Below, piece by piece: positions 24,678 to 33,537 of a stretch of DNA of 64,000 nucleotides. The translations under genes were made by a program, and so were the position numbers. The notes under the pieces are model-generated. The model did no database searches. It saw only the letters and a program-made list of their open reading frames with translations, and was not told the DNA's origin. Within the stretch, counting starts at the first letter, position 1, and every line of letters starts with the position of its first letter. The DNA is taken from contig CAMDKI010000010.1 in NCBI GenBank assembly GCA_945901065.1, forward strand, positions 62,001-126,000, written 5' to 3'. This DNA comes from Chitinophaga pinensis. Its GTDB lineage: Bacteria > Bacteroidota > Bacteroidia > Chitinophagales > CAIOSU01.

Positions 24678-26561
24678 CTAAGGCACCCAAATGTTTAGCA
24701 CGGTACCTTTTCCTGAAGCAGTTTTAAGGTCGATGTTGCCTTTTAACAAATCAACTCTTGAGCGGATATTGCGCCAACCAATACCTTTATCCAATTCCAA
24801 CACTTTAGGGTCAAACCCCTTACCGTTATCTTTTATACTAAACAAATATCCGTCGGCCAGTTGTTCCAGCTTTATTTCTATATCCGTAGCATTGGAATAC
24901 CTTATCGCGTTGTTCAATAGTTCTTGTATCACCCTATATATGGCAATTTCGCGGCTTTCATCCATGCGGCTTTCAAACCCTGAAATAGAAACCGAAACGA
25001 GAATTTTGCCACTTTCATTAATCTTCCTAGCCTGCTCTTTAATGGCCGATACCAGCCCAAGCCTAATAAGAGTGCTAGGCATCATGTTATGCGATATATG
25101 GCGAACCTCTTGGCAGGCTTCGTCTAATATGGCAATTGAGGTGCTTAGGTTTTTCTGCTCTTCCGCATCGTCTTTGGTTTCAATGGCGGTAAGGTTAAGT
25201 TTGGCTGTTGATAAGAGCTGACCCAAGCCATCGTGCAAGTCTTCAGCTACCCGCTTTCGCTCTTTTTCAGTGGCTTCCATAACCACCCTAAAGCTATCCC
25301 GCTGCTGTTCGTTTACTTTCCGCAATAACATCTCGCGCTCATTACGCATGTCGCGTATGCGCGCTACCAAAGCATAGGAAAACACCACCGACTCAAAAGC
25401 AAAAGACAAAGGCAGTCGAATTTCGAAGAGCACGGAGTGACCTAAAAGCCCAATGTTTCGCAATGCAATAGCAATAGATAATAGCACCAGAGGAGAAAAG
25501 GCAATGAGGTAAAGCTTATGCTGGCTTGGTATTGGCTTTTGAGTAAGCAACTTAGCATTTATTATAACCAAGCTTATGAGCGGCACGAAGGTAAATACAA
25601 GAATCAAGGGCCGATTTATGTCCATATCGCTTGGCCAGCTAAACCAAAGGATGGTAAGTATTATTACCAGTGCATAGTTGGTGTAAACAACGTAATTGAG
25701 CCAAGGTGCCCATGTACTGAAGTTGAGGAACTTTTTACTGAATACAAACATGCAAACGATTACAAGCGAGCTAACTACAAAAACATAAGTATGTGCCTGA
25801 AATGCATTGTTTAAACCAAACAGCATGACGTGAAAGCCTAATGTTATGCCATTAAACAAAATGATGGACCCAATATATGCGGTGTAGTGCAGAAAGACCA
25901 GTTGGCGAGTGGCAAAAAAAACAGCTATTGCCCCCAATAGGGTAAGTAACAATATACCAAAAAATACACCCCAACCTAAGTTGTGTATAATGGTTCTTGT
26001 TTGATAAGCGGAGCGTTCCCAAATTTGAAGGTTACTGCGTAGCGATGCAATATCGTTGTGCAGTTTGAGCCAATAGTGCGTTGGTTTGCCTGGATTGAGT
26101 TTTACATCGTAGCTCCAACCTTTTGGATTGAAACTTTGCGGTTGGTATGGATGATTGAAGCCAATAGCGGGAAAGGAGTCGATTTTTGAAATGCCAGCAC
26201 TGTCACGAATAGTATACAAGGTAGCATCGCTCAGGATACCACTGCCTAAGTATAAAGTTAAAAGCTTTGGTTTAGGTGAGTTGTTTAGAAGCTCCCAGTG
26301 CAACCACCAAGTATCGCGGCTGTATCCCATATTTATCATATGCCCAGGACTTTTTAATTGCCATGGTTGGGCAGTAATTTGCCCGGTTTGTATTTGTTGT
26401 ATGGTAAGCAAATGAGATTTATCCCGATAAACTTCAACTGCCTCATCGAGAAATTGCTTTTCAAAATCATCGTTCAATACCAAAAGCCCATTACTTTGGG
26501 CTTGCAGACTGTTTAGGCCCAGGCAACATACTAATAGATATAGCGGTAGCAGCTTGGCCAT
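24678..26561 (-). CDS. 7TM-DISM sensor histidine kinase (HisKA_3 type), orphan
   Basis: 627 residues. Signal peptide, then an extracellular 7TMR-DISMED2-type domain (about 25-185), seven membrane helices (about 200-400), a HisKA_3 dimerisation region with the phospho-His in VAEDLHDGLGQLLST (about 440) and an HATPase domain with NNAIRYSNA and DNGKGFD, GIGWRNIRSR. It senses an unknown periplasmic ligand. NarL/LuxR-type regulators usually pair with this kinase class but none is adjacent. It starts 9 nt after the mutA-like gene, so they are probably co-transcribed. Confidence 0.88.
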   Translation of the reverse strand: MAKLLPLYLLVCCLGLNSLQAQSNGLLVLNDDFEKQFLDEAVEVYRDKSHLLTIQQIQTGQITAQPWQLKSPGHMINMGYSRDTWWLHWELLNNSPKPKLLTLYLGSGILSDATLYTIRDSAGISKIDSFPAIGFNHPYQPQSFNPKGWSYDVKLNPGKPTHYWLKLHNDIASLRSNLQIWERSAYQTRTIIHNLGWGVFFGILLLTLLGAIAVFFATRQLVFLHYTAYIGSIILFNGITLGFHVMLFGLNNAFQAHTYVFVVSSLVIVCMFVFSKKFLNFSTWAPWLNYVVYTNYALVIILTILWFSWPSDMDINRPLILVFTFVPLISLVIINAKLLTQKPIPSQHKLYLIAFSPLVLLSIAIALRNIGLLGHSVLFEIRLPLSFAFESVVFSYALVARIRDMRNEREMLLRKVNEQQRDSFRVVMEATEKERKRVAEDLHDGLGQLLSTAKLNLTAIETKDDAEEQKNLSTSIAILDEACQEVRHISHNMMPSTLIRLGLVSAIKEQARKINESGKILVSVSISGFESRMDESREIAIYRVIQELLNNAIRYSNATDIEIKLEQLADGYLFSIKDNGKGFDPKVLELDKGIGWRNIRSRVDLLKGNIDLKTASGKGTVLNIWVP

Positions 26562-26570
26562 TGTGGTATT

Positions 26571-27650
26571 TTAAACTGCTTGCACTAGCTGCACAAAGCG
26601 TTTCCAAGTGTTGGTTGCCATTTGTGAAGTGATGGCCTCAATGTAATAAGAGCCTGCCGCAGGGTCGGCCACGGTATCTAAATGCGATTCGTGCTGCAAA
26701 ACCAATTGTATGTTTCGTGCAATGCGGGTTTGGAAAGCCGCGCTTCTATCGGGAGTAACTATATGGGGTACTATGCTTAGGCTATCGGTACCACCAATTA
26801 CGGCGCTCAGTGCTTGGGTGGTCTGCCTTATCATTTCGTAATATCCATCTTTTTCAGGCAGCACCTTTTTGTTGGTGGCATGTACCAATGCAGGTGTAAC
26901 ATAACCAGGCAAGTATTGTTGGCAAATTACCGCCCACATAGCGCGCAATACTCTTATTCGTGCTATTTCGAAAAAATGGTCGGTACCCACTGCAATATCA
27001 AACTTGATTTTTAGTAGGGCTTCGGCAGGCGCAATGCCAGCAGAGGTCAATGTTACTAATGTATCATTGGCTGCTTTCAGTTGAAGGGCCGTTTGTTCTG
27101 TCAATGTTTCGGCATTGGCAGAGGCGATGGTAAACAACTTGAACCCCGGTAACCAATTATGGAACTTTTTAAAATAAGCAACCATATCAGTAGGGTTAAA
27201 TTGCACAGATCCTTTAACTGCTTCGGCATCCAACCCACGAGCATTTATTAGGGTAATCAACTTTTCAAGGGTGCTGATATCGTTTATGCACCAGTCGGTA
27301 TTAATGTGTTCAATTAACACATCCTTTAACAATAATTCAACGTCGGTGTTAAGCGGGCAATTAAACGATAGCGCCGTTGCGCCACGCTGCAGTGCATCCA
27401 ATGCTAGCTGGTTTGCGGCTGCGGTATTGGTAGCGTCAATATCTTGTCTTATCAACCATTCGCCAACGGGGCGCACTGGTACAGTTAGCAATGGTGCATC
27501 TGTTGCACGATAATAGGGTTCAACTAATATCCCTTCAGGGGTGTTCCATTCCAGTGTTTCTGAACCGGCACCTTTTAAGTCATTTAGTACCAGTTTTTGC
27601 CACTGCTCATCTGTTATCGGCGGAAACTCCGCAAACAAAGCCTTTTCCAT
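26571..27650 (-). CDS. mutA: Methylmalonyl-CoA mutase small subunit, C-terminally short
   Basis: 359 residues of the mutase TIM-barrel domain: FPPITDEQWQKLVLNDLKG, WNTPEGILVEPYYRATD, DHFFEIARIRVLRAMW, a GGTDSLS loop and DPAAGSYYIEA near the end. The complete small subunit is usually over 600 residues because of a degenerate B12-binding-like domain after the barrel; here the protein ends right after the barrel. The large subunit (mutB) is not next to it; a histidine kinase follows instead. It would pair with MutB in the B12-dependent succinyl-CoA/methylmalonyl-CoA interconversion. Short forms may exist in relatives; I cannot check. Confidence 0.85.
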   Translation of the reverse strand: MEKALFAEFPPITDEQWQKLVLNDLKGAGSETLEWNTPEGILVEPYYRATDAPLLTVPVRPVGEWLIRQDIDATNTAAANQLALDALQRGATALSFNCPLNTDVELLLKDVLIEHINTDWCINDISTLEKLITLINARGLDAEAVKGSVQFNPTDMVAYFKKFHNWLPGFKLFTIASANAETLTEQTALQLKAANDTLVTLTSAGIAPAEALLKIKFDIAVGTDHFFEIARIRVLRAMWAVICQQYLPGYVTPALVHATNKKVLPEKDGYYEMIRQTTQALSAVIGGTDSLSIVPHIVTPDRSAAFQTRIARNIQLVLQHESHLDTVADPAAGSYYIEAITSQMATNTWKRFVQLVQAV

Positions 27651-27681
27651 GCCCGAAAGTTAAGGGATTTTAATGTTTCAG

Positions 27682-27730
27682 TAGCAAGTAATGAGTATCA
27701 AGTATCGAGATTTAGGTACGAGGTACAATT
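27682..27730 (+). repeat. Seven-unit heptamer run, families F and B
   Basis: Seven consecutive 7-nt units: TAGCAAG, TAATGAG, TATCAAG, TATCGAG, ATTTAGG, TACGAGG, TACAATT. The first four form family F and the last two belong to family B, showing that words grade into each other. Located upstream of mutA on the other strand. Confidence 0.75.
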
Positions 27731-27816
27731 TTAGAAGTATGATTGGGATGGGTAGGTAAAATTATTCTCTATTTATAGCTATTGCAGACATTAAAGTAAA
27801 CTAAATAACTAAGTTC

Positions 27817-27848
27817 AATCGTAAATCGTACATCGTAAATCGTTCAAT
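27817..27848 (+). repeat. Heptamer element, family B (copy 6)
   Basis: Four units AATCGTA, AATCGTA, CATCGTA, AATCGTT then CAAT. Inverted relative to the family B units at 27717-27730, giving a mirrored pair with an 86-nt loop. It lies upstream of the rRNA methyltransferase promoter box. Confidence 0.8.
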
Positions 27849-27872
27849 AACCAGTGTCTTCTCCCCAATGCC

Positions 27873-27880
27873 TATCTTTG
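27873..27880 (+). promoter_or_regulatory. TAnnTTTG promoter box of the rRNA methyltransferase gene
   Basis: TATCTTTG followed by CCCA and the ATG, a 4-nt spacing. With the start site expected about 5-8 nt after this box, the mRNA should have no leader. Confidence 0.6.
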
Positions 27881-27884
27881 CCCA

Positions 27885-29102
27885 ATGAGTCAACCCCGCA
27901 TACATAGAGTATTAGTGCATGGCGCAGTGCAACTAGCCGGCGAAATAGTACCCGGAGGAAAGTATGCTGAAAAGGCCATTGAGCAAATGTTGGGTAGTCA
28001 GCCAAAGTGGGGTTCTAGAGACCGCTCGTTTGTGGTAGAAACCACTATGGAATTGGTGCGCAATTATCGGTTGGCGGCTTTTTTGTCGGACCAAGAGTGG
28101 AATGTAGGCAAGGTAAACCATTGGCACTTATTTGGCGCTTGGTGGTTGCAGCAAGGATATGAATTGCCCGATTGGCCTGAGTTTAAGGGGCTAGATAAAG
28201 ATACAGTTGACGAGAAATGGGCCGAAGCCCAGCAGCGCAGAGCAGTGCTCTATTCCTTGCCTGATTGGCTCGATGAACTGGGTGTAAACGAACTAGGTAC
28301 CGAGGCTTGGGAAAAGGAGCTTGCTTCTATGCACCAAGCCGCACAAGTTGTATTACGGGTAAACACTGTCCGCATCAGCCTAGCTAAATTGGCAGAGCGA
28401 CTGGCGCAGCAAGATATTGAAACCACTACCTTGCCTTGGGCGCCCGATGCCTTAGTGCTTACCAAACGCAAGCATCTGCTCAACTTGGCAGAGTTTAAGG
28501 AAGGATTATTTGAGGTGCAAGATGCGGCTTCGCAATTGATAGCGCCATTATTGCAGCTCAAGCCAGGCCAAATGGTGATAGATGCATGTGCTGGTGCAGG
28601 CGGTAAAACATTGCAAATAGCCGATTTAATGGGCAACAAGGGCTATGTTGTTGCACTGGAACCAGAGGCAGTTAAACTAAAGAATACCGATACACGAAGC
28701 CGCAGGGCGGGGTTCAATATCATTAGCTCGGTGCATTTGTCTTCGCCGGCAATTATTGGCAAGTATGCCAACCAAGCCGATAGGTTGCTGCTAGATGTGC
28801 CTTGCAGTGGCTTAGGCGTATTGAAACGCAACGCCGATGCCAAATGGAAACTGACACCTGAGCACATACAGAAGGTAAAAGAGCTGCAGCATTCGATACT
28901 AACCAATTACCACAAGATGCTAAGGCCAGGTGGTGTTATGGTATATGCCACATGTAGTATTTTACCCTCTGAGGATGGTGGGCAAGTAAAAAGGTTCTTG
29001 GCAGAGCACCCTAATTTTGAATTGGCAGAGCAGCATTATTTTCTGCCATCAGTGTACGGTTTTGATGGGTTTTATGCTGCTGTATTGAAACGCATCAAGT
29101 AG
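27885..29102 (+). CDS. RsmB/NOP-family rRNA cytosine-C5 methyltransferase
   Basis: 405 residues. SAM-dependent RNA m5C methyltransferase: N-terminal helical region, VQDAASQLIAPLLQLKPGQMVIDACAGAGGKTLQIADLMG (SAM loop), the Asp-Pro-Cys-like LLDVPCSGLGVLKRN (one catalytic cysteine) and VYATCSILPSEDG (second catalytic cysteine). This matches the RsmB group, which methylates C967 of 16S rRNA in E. coli, although the N-terminal NusB-like part is divergent, so the target base is not certain. Confidence 0.85.
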   Translation: MSQPRIHRVLVHGAVQLAGEIVPGGKYAEKAIEQMLGSQPKWGSRDRSFVVETTMELVRNYRLAAFLSDQEWNVGKVNHWHLFGAWWLQQGYELPDWPEFKGLDKDTVDEKWAEAQQRRAVLYSLPDWLDELGVNELGTEAWEKELASMHQAAQVVLRVNTVRISLAKLAERLAQQDIETTTLPWAPDALVLTKRKHLLNLAEFKEGLFEVQDAASQLIAPLLQLKPGQMVIDACAGAGGKTLQIADLMGNKGYVVALEPEAVKLKNTDTRSRRAGFNIISSVHLSSPAIIGKYANQADRLLLDVPCSGLGVLKRNADAKWKLTPEHIQKVKELQHSILTNYHKMLRPGGVMVYATCSILPSEDGGQVKRFLAEHPNFELAEQHYFLPSVYGFDGFYAAVLKRIK

Positions 29103-29108
29103 CTACAG

Positions 29109-29798
29109 TTAAGCAGAAAAGAAATTTTTTAGTCCATTTGCCAATGTCGCTACATCCACCCTATCAATAGGGTGTGGGGTGGTTGGCAAAACCCACAACT
29201 GTGCGTTGGGCAATAACCTAAAGGTTGATACCGTGTCTTCTAGTCCTGCCGTTTGGTCTTTGTCGCCAATGCACAGTAATACTTCGTGCTTCAGGGTTTG
29301 ATAATCCTCGTTTTTAAGCTGCGGTTCGTTACCAAGGTTCCCCATCATTTGTGCAGTTGCCGCCAATACACTACGCCAATTCTTTTCGCCGTGTAGCGCT
29401 TTCAATTGTGCGGCAAAAGCAGGTACTTTAGCCTCCAGTTTATCGGCATCAAGCATCTTTACCTCTTGCGCCGAGCCTTCTGGTGTCCAAACCAGTTTAG
29501 TGCCCAAGGTGGCAATTTTGCTTACTCTTTCAGAGTGTTTTAGCGCAAACAACAGCGCTGCATACCCACCCATGCTATACCCAAAAATGTCTGCCTGCGA
29601 TATCTCATTGTCGTCGAGATATTGTAAAACATTCTTCGCAAAAGCATCAAATTGGTATGCACCGGCAGGCGCAGCGGCTTCGCCGTGGCCGTAAAACGTT
29701 AACGATCGCACATCAGTAAAATTACCCAGTTGTTGCGCCAATGGTTCAAGTTGCTTTGCCGTGCCCAAGGCACCATGCAGCAGCAGTATTGGTTTCAT
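29109..29798 (-). CDS. Alpha/beta hydrolase
   Basis: 229 residues. Alpha/beta hydrolase with the nucleophile elbow GYSMGGYAAL (Ser about residue 98), the oxyanion segment LLHGALGTAKQ and a C-terminal TTPHPIDRV giving the catalytic His. The short cap and overall pattern resemble MenH/BioH-like esterases. Substrate unknown. It converges on the rRNA methyltransferase gene with 6 nt between stop codons. Confidence 0.85.
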   Translation of the reverse strand: MKPILLLHGALGTAKQLEPLAQQLGNFTDVRSLTFYGHGEAAAPAGAYQFDAFAKNVLQYLDDNEISQADIFGYSMGGYAALLFALKHSERVSKIATLGTKLVWTPEGSAQEVKMLDADKLEAKVPAFAAQLKALHGEKNWRSVLAATAQMMGNLGNEPQLKNEDYQTLKHEVLLCIGDKDQTAGLEDTVSTFRLLPNAQLWVLPTTPHPIDRVDVATLANGLKNFFSA

Positions 29799-29865
29799 AG
29801 TTGCTTACTTTCTACAAAAACAGTATTTGTTTGTGTATCGTCAATATTATTACCATAAATACATG

Positions 29866-30183
29866 TTAGCCCGCCCTAAAAAGGGCCTTTACCAAAGCTA
29901 CAAAACCATCGAGCAGCACATTGGCGGTATTGGGGCCATTATCTTCAGTTTCATTTTCGTCGTGCGTAGCATGCTGGCGCCTGCCAACTATCGATACCAC
30001 TGAGGTAACAATGGTGCGAAACAAATATTTTGGCGATAACTGGCGCTTTATATCTTCAACATTGTCTTCCAGCTTTTCCGATAAAAAATCAGTGGATAGT
30101 TCCAACCTCATTTTGTGGTAGCGCAGTTCTTCCATGCTGCTTATCTCTCTAATATTGTCTTGGTCGTATCTACTCTGTTTCAT
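29866..30183 (-). CDS. Hypothetical protein, last of the YtxH/holin-like cluster
   Basis: 105 residues, with a helical N-terminal half (YHKMRLELSTDFLSEKLEDNVEDIKRQLSPKYLF), a short hydrophobic segment RTIVTSVVSIVG and a Gly-containing C-terminus LLDGFVALVKALFRAG. I do not recognise the family. It overlaps the holin-like gene by 4 nt, so the two are coupled. Such trios (YtxH, holin-like, third protein) are frequent in Bacteroidota and tend to be linked to envelope stress, which is an inference from context. Confidence 0.65.
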   Translation of the reverse strand: MKQSRYDQDNIREISSMEELRYHKMRLELSTDFLSEKLEDNVEDIKRQLSPKYLFRTIVTSVVSIVGRRQHATHDENETEDNGPNTANVLLDGFVALVKALFRAG

Positions 30184-30551
30184 GGCCTGTGTTTTTTGGG
30201 TGCAGGAAACAATTCGCCAATAACGATTTTAAGTATCGGGCGCTGTATCAATCTATCCCTAAGCAATAGCAAAAGGCCCATGCCCAGCAGGTAAAAAACA
30301 CCGACAATAAAGTAACCAAGGTTGTTGTTGCCCAGCACCTCGCCTAAAAACATGGCTGCAGCAAGTGAGGTAAACAGTAAAAACATTCCCAACAGCGTAA
30401 GAAGCAGAATGCCCCCAATAGCAAAAGTTGCAAAAGTGGTAACCCGTTCGGCAACGTGCAGTTTATAGTAATCTATTTTGTATTTTATGTAAAGCTGTGT
30501 GGCTTCTTTGGTATCGCCGGCCAGCTCAAATAAGTCTTTATGTTCGTGCAT
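30180..30551 (-). CDS. Phage holin family (superfamily III-like) membrane protein
   Basis: 123 residues with two transmembrane helices (about 38-65 and 75-98) in the arrangement of the Phage_holin_3_6 domain: LYIKYKIDYYKLHVAERVTTFATFAIGG followed by GNNNLGYFIVGVFYLLGMGLLLLLRDRLI. Despite the name this family is common in chromosomes without phage. Second gene of the cluster, 17 nt after the YtxH gene. Confidence 0.8.
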   Translation of the reverse strand: MHEHKDLFELAGDTKEATQLYIKYKIDYYKLHVAERVTTFATFAIGGILLLTLLGMFLLFTSLAAAMFLGEVLGNNNLGYFIVGVFYLLGMGLLLLLRDRLIQRPILKIVIGELFPAPKKHRP

Positions 30552-30568
30552 GAGGGTGTTTTGCGGGG

Positions 30569-30856
30569 TTAAGCGTTGTCGCTTTCTTTTTTATCGGTTT
30601 TGGTCGTGCTGCCTTTCTTGGCCAGGTTGTTTATTTCGTCCATTGCGGCGTTTACCTTGTCGGTTATTTCCAGTTCAAGGGCGCTCATGCGCTGTGCTAC
30701 CTGCTTCCGTATTTGTTTGCCCTGTTTAGAGTTAAGGTAAAGGCCTAGAGCTACGCCTGCTGCCAAGCCACCTAAAAAGGTAAGCAAGTATTTTAAGGAG
30801 TTGCTGCCATTGTCAACTGCCCTGGGGGTATCTTCATTTTCAGTAGGCATGGTCAT
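30569..30856 (-). CDS. YtxH domain-containing protein
   Basis: 95 residues: a polar N-terminus, one glycine-rich transmembrane helix (YLLTFLGGLAAGVALGLYLN) followed by the YtxH motif SKQGKQIRKQVAQRM, and a helical charged tail rich in Lys and Asp. YtxH proteins are general-stress membrane proteins in Firmicutes and widespread in Bacteroidota. First gene of the three-gene cluster. ATG codons at 30856 and 30850 are both possible. Confidence 0.82.
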   Translation of the reverse strand: MTMPTENEDTPRAVDNGSNSLKYLLTFLGGLAAGVALGLYLNSKQGKQIRKQVAQRMSALELEITDKVNAAMDEINNLAKKGSTTKTDKKESDNA

Positions 30857-30979
30857 AGTTTTGGGTTTTTTAAAATGCGATTATCTATAAAGATAACGTT
30901 TACAAATCGCAATTCGTTCTATCGCATGTTGTTCCGCAATTTTAACCGCGGTATCAGCTATCCTCCATGTACTTATCCT

Positions 30980-30987
30980 TACCTTTG
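30980..30987 (+). promoter_or_regulatory. TAnnTTTG promoter box of truA
   Basis: TACCTTTG ends 7 nt before the truA ATG at 30995, predicting a leaderless or nearly leaderless transcript. It also supports the downstream start over the track start at 30875. Confidence 0.55.
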
Positions 30988-30994
30988 CACCGCA

Positions 30995-31747
30995 ATGCAA
31001 AAGCTACAACGTTACTTTCTGGAAATTGCGTACCGGGGCACCAACTATAGCGGTTGGCAGGTGCAGCCCAATGCTCCTACTATTCAGGCTGAGGTGAACC
31101 TTGCTTTGCAACGCTTGTTTAAAGACCCGGAGGTGTATTGCGTGGGCTGCGGCCGCACCGATGCGGGTGTGCATGCCTCACAGTATTTTCTGCATTTCGA
31201 TGCTTCGCCAGAGGTTCCAGAGAATTTCTTTTTTAAGATAAACCGCATGCTCGGCGATGATATTGCTATTAAGCGGGTATTACCGCTGCACTACAATGCC
31301 CATAGCAGGTTTGATGCCAGAAGACGCACCTACCATTACCACATTCATTATAAAGAGAACCCGTTTTTGAAAGGTCTAAGCTATTTTTATTTTAGCGAAT
31401 GGGATTTGGATAAAATGAACGAAGTGGTGACTTTGTTGTTGCAGTACAAAGATTTTAGCCCACTAAGCAAACATAACCCCGATAATAAAACCACGCTGTG
31501 CGATGTTTCGCATGCCCTGTGGGTGCACAACGAAGAAGAAGGCAGGCTTAGGTTTGAGATTAGTGCCAACCGCTTTCTTTGGAACATGGTGCGCATGATA
31601 ACCGGATTAAGTTTAATGGTTGGCCGTGGCAGAATGAACTTAGACGAGGTAAAAAGCGTAATGGATGAGGTTGGCCAGTTTCATTACATAATGCCGGTGC
31701 CCCCGCAAGGGCTGTATTTAACCAAGGTAGAATATCCCTATTTGTAA
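30995..31747 (+). CDS. truA: tRNA pseudouridine(38-40) synthase
   Basis: 250 residues, normal length. It isomerises U38-U40 in the tRNA anticodon arm. Motifs: RYFLEIAYRGTNYSGWQVQPN, the catalytic Asp in GCGRTDAGVHA, FDARRRTYHYHI and FLWNMVRMITG near the C-terminus. The track adds 40 N-terminal residues from the upstream region with no family match. The ABC exporter gene follows 8 nt later. Confidence 0.93.
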   Translation: MQKLQRYFLEIAYRGTNYSGWQVQPNAPTIQAEVNLALQRLFKDPEVYCVGCGRTDAGVHASQYFLHFDASPEVPENFFFKINRMLGDDIAIKRVLPLHYNAHSRFDARRRTYHYHIHYKENPFLKGLSYFYFSEWDLDKMNEVVTLLLQYKDFSPLSKHNPDNKTTLCDVSHALWVHNEEEGRLRFEISANRFLWNMVRMITGLSLMVGRGRMNLDEVKSVMDEVGQFHYIMPVPPQGLYLTKVEYPYL

Positions 31748-31755
31748 TCAGAGCG

Positions 31756-33525
31756 TTGGAACAAAAGCAAAATATTAACGGTAGCGTTTACGATTGGCCC
31801 CTATTAAAGCGGATAATAGGTTTGGCCCGGCCGTACAGGATGCATTTTGCTGCTGCCAGCTTCTTGGCAATTGCAATTGCTGTTATATCGCCGTTGAGGC
31901 CTTACCTGATACAGTATACTGTTGATAATTATGTGCTGGGCTTAAACAGCAAAGGACTGTTTGACATGTCGATGATATTGGTAGGTATGCTGGTTATCGA
32001 GTCGTTGCTGCAGTATGGGTTTATCTATATTACCAGCTGGTTGGGCCAGTCGGTTATTCGCAACCTACGGGTTAGGGTATTTGGTCATGTAGTAGGGCTT
32101 CGGTTGCAGTATTTTGACAGAACCCCAATCGGTACCGTTACTACCCGAACTATTAACGATGTAGAGACCATTAACAACATTTTCTCTCAAGGTCTAGTGC
32201 AAATTGTAGCCGACCTACTTACCATTATCGCCATTATTGCTTTTATGTTGGCTACCAACTGGAAACTGACTTTGGTAAGCTTGGCAACCTTCCCGCTGTT
32301 GATTTACAGCACCTATGTTTTCAAAGAGAGTATCAAATCTGCCTTTCAGAAGGTGCGCAATCAAGTGGCTAAGCTTAATGCCTTTACGCAAGAGCATATA
32401 ACGGGCATGCGCATTATACAAATTTTCAATGCCCAAAAGCGCGAGATGGATCGCTTTAAGCAAATAAACCAAGAGCACCGCGATGCCCATATGCAGAGCA
32501 TCTGGTACTACAGCATCTTCTTCCCGGTGGTGGAAGTGATATTGGCCAGTGCCATTGGTTTGATGGTGTGGTACGGTGCCAATAGGGTTATCCATTACGA
32601 AACTACCATTGGTACGCTTATCGCTTTTATCCTATACCTTAATATGCTGTTTAGGCCGCTGCGTATGCTGGCCGATAAATTTAACACCCTACAAATGGGC
32701 ATGGTTGCTGCCGACAGGGTGTTTGCGCTGTTGGATAAGGAAGAGACCATAGAGAACCAAGGGCATCACCACCCCGATACTATACAAGGCGATGTGAAGT
32801 TTGAGCATGTTTGGTTTGCCTACGAAGACCAGAACTACGTGCTCAAAGGTGTCGATTTCCATATAAAGGCTGGAGAAACCTTGGCTATTGTGGGTGCAAC
32901 CGGTTCGGGCAAAAGCTCCATTATCAATATCCTCAACCGCTTTTACGAGATACAAAAAGGCAGTATTAAGGTTGATGGAGTAGACTTAAGGGATTATGAA
33001 TTGGCCGGTTTGCGCAAGCACATAGGCATGGTACTGCAAGATGTGTTTTTATTTAGTGGCACAGTGCTAGAGAACATAACGCTTCGCGATAGCGTCATAA
33101 CCCGTGAGCAGGTAGTTGAGGCCGCCAAAGCCGTTGGCGCGCACGATTTTATTATGCGCTTACCAGGTGGATACGACTATAAGGTTATGGAGCGCGGCGC
33201 AACCTTGTCAATGGGTCAACGACAGTTAATTTCGTTTATCCGTGCGCTGGTGTTCAACCCAGCCATTCTCATCCTCGATGAAGCTACCTCCAGCATCGAT
33301 ACCGAGAGCGAAATGATAATACAACAAGCCATTGATAAAATGGTAGTTGACCGTACCTCCATCGTTATCGCCCACCGCCTAAGCACCATCCAAAAAGCCG
33401 ACAAAATAATGGTACTAGATAAAGGTGAACTTAAGGAAATCGGCACCCACGAAGAACTCCTAAAACTGGATGGCTACTACCGCAAACTGCACGATATGCA
33501 GTTTAAGAAGGGCGTGGCGGTGTGA
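31756..33525 (+). CDS. ABC exporter, ATP-binding/permease fusion
   Basis: 589 residues: six-helix exporter membrane domain (about 25-320) and nucleotide-binding domain (about 345-585). Walker A GATGSGKSS, Q-loop, signature LSMGQRQ (Met in place of the usual Gly), Walker B ILILDEATSS, H-loop IAHRLST. It is a half-transporter acting as a homo- or heterodimer for lipid, peptide or drug export; the substrate cannot be read. The start is a TTG 8 nt after truA. Confidence 0.9.
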   Translation: MEQKQNINGSVYDWPLLKRIIGLARPYRMHFAAASFLAIAIAVISPLRPYLIQYTVDNYVLGLNSKGLFDMSMILVGMLVIESLLQYGFIYITSWLGQSVIRNLRVRVFGHVVGLRLQYFDRTPIGTVTTRTINDVETINNIFSQGLVQIVADLLTIIAIIAFMLATNWKLTLVSLATFPLLIYSTYVFKESIKSAFQKVRNQVAKLNAFTQEHITGMRIIQIFNAQKREMDRFKQINQEHRDAHMQSIWYYSIFFPVVEVILASAIGLMVWYGANRVIHYETTIGTLIAFILYLNMLFRPLRMLADKFNTLQMGMVAADRVFALLDKEETIENQGHHHPDTIQGDVKFEHVWFAYEDQNYVLKGVDFHIKAGETLAIVGATGSGKSSIINILNRFYEIQKGSIKVDGVDLRDYELAGLRKHIGMVLQDVFLFSGTVLENITLRDSVITREQVVEAAKAVGAHDFIMRLPGGYDYKVMERGATLSMGQRQLISFIRALVFNPAILILDEATSSIDTESEMIIQQAIDKMVVDRTSIVIAHRLSTIQKADKIMVLDKGELKEIGTHEELLKLDGYYRKLHDMQFKKGVAV

Positions 33526-33537
33526 TAGTGGACATTT

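Noticed and set aside
30180-30551. Prophage remnant because of the holin-family protein
   Set aside because: No other phage gene is present; this holin-like family is common in chromosomes next to YtxH genes.
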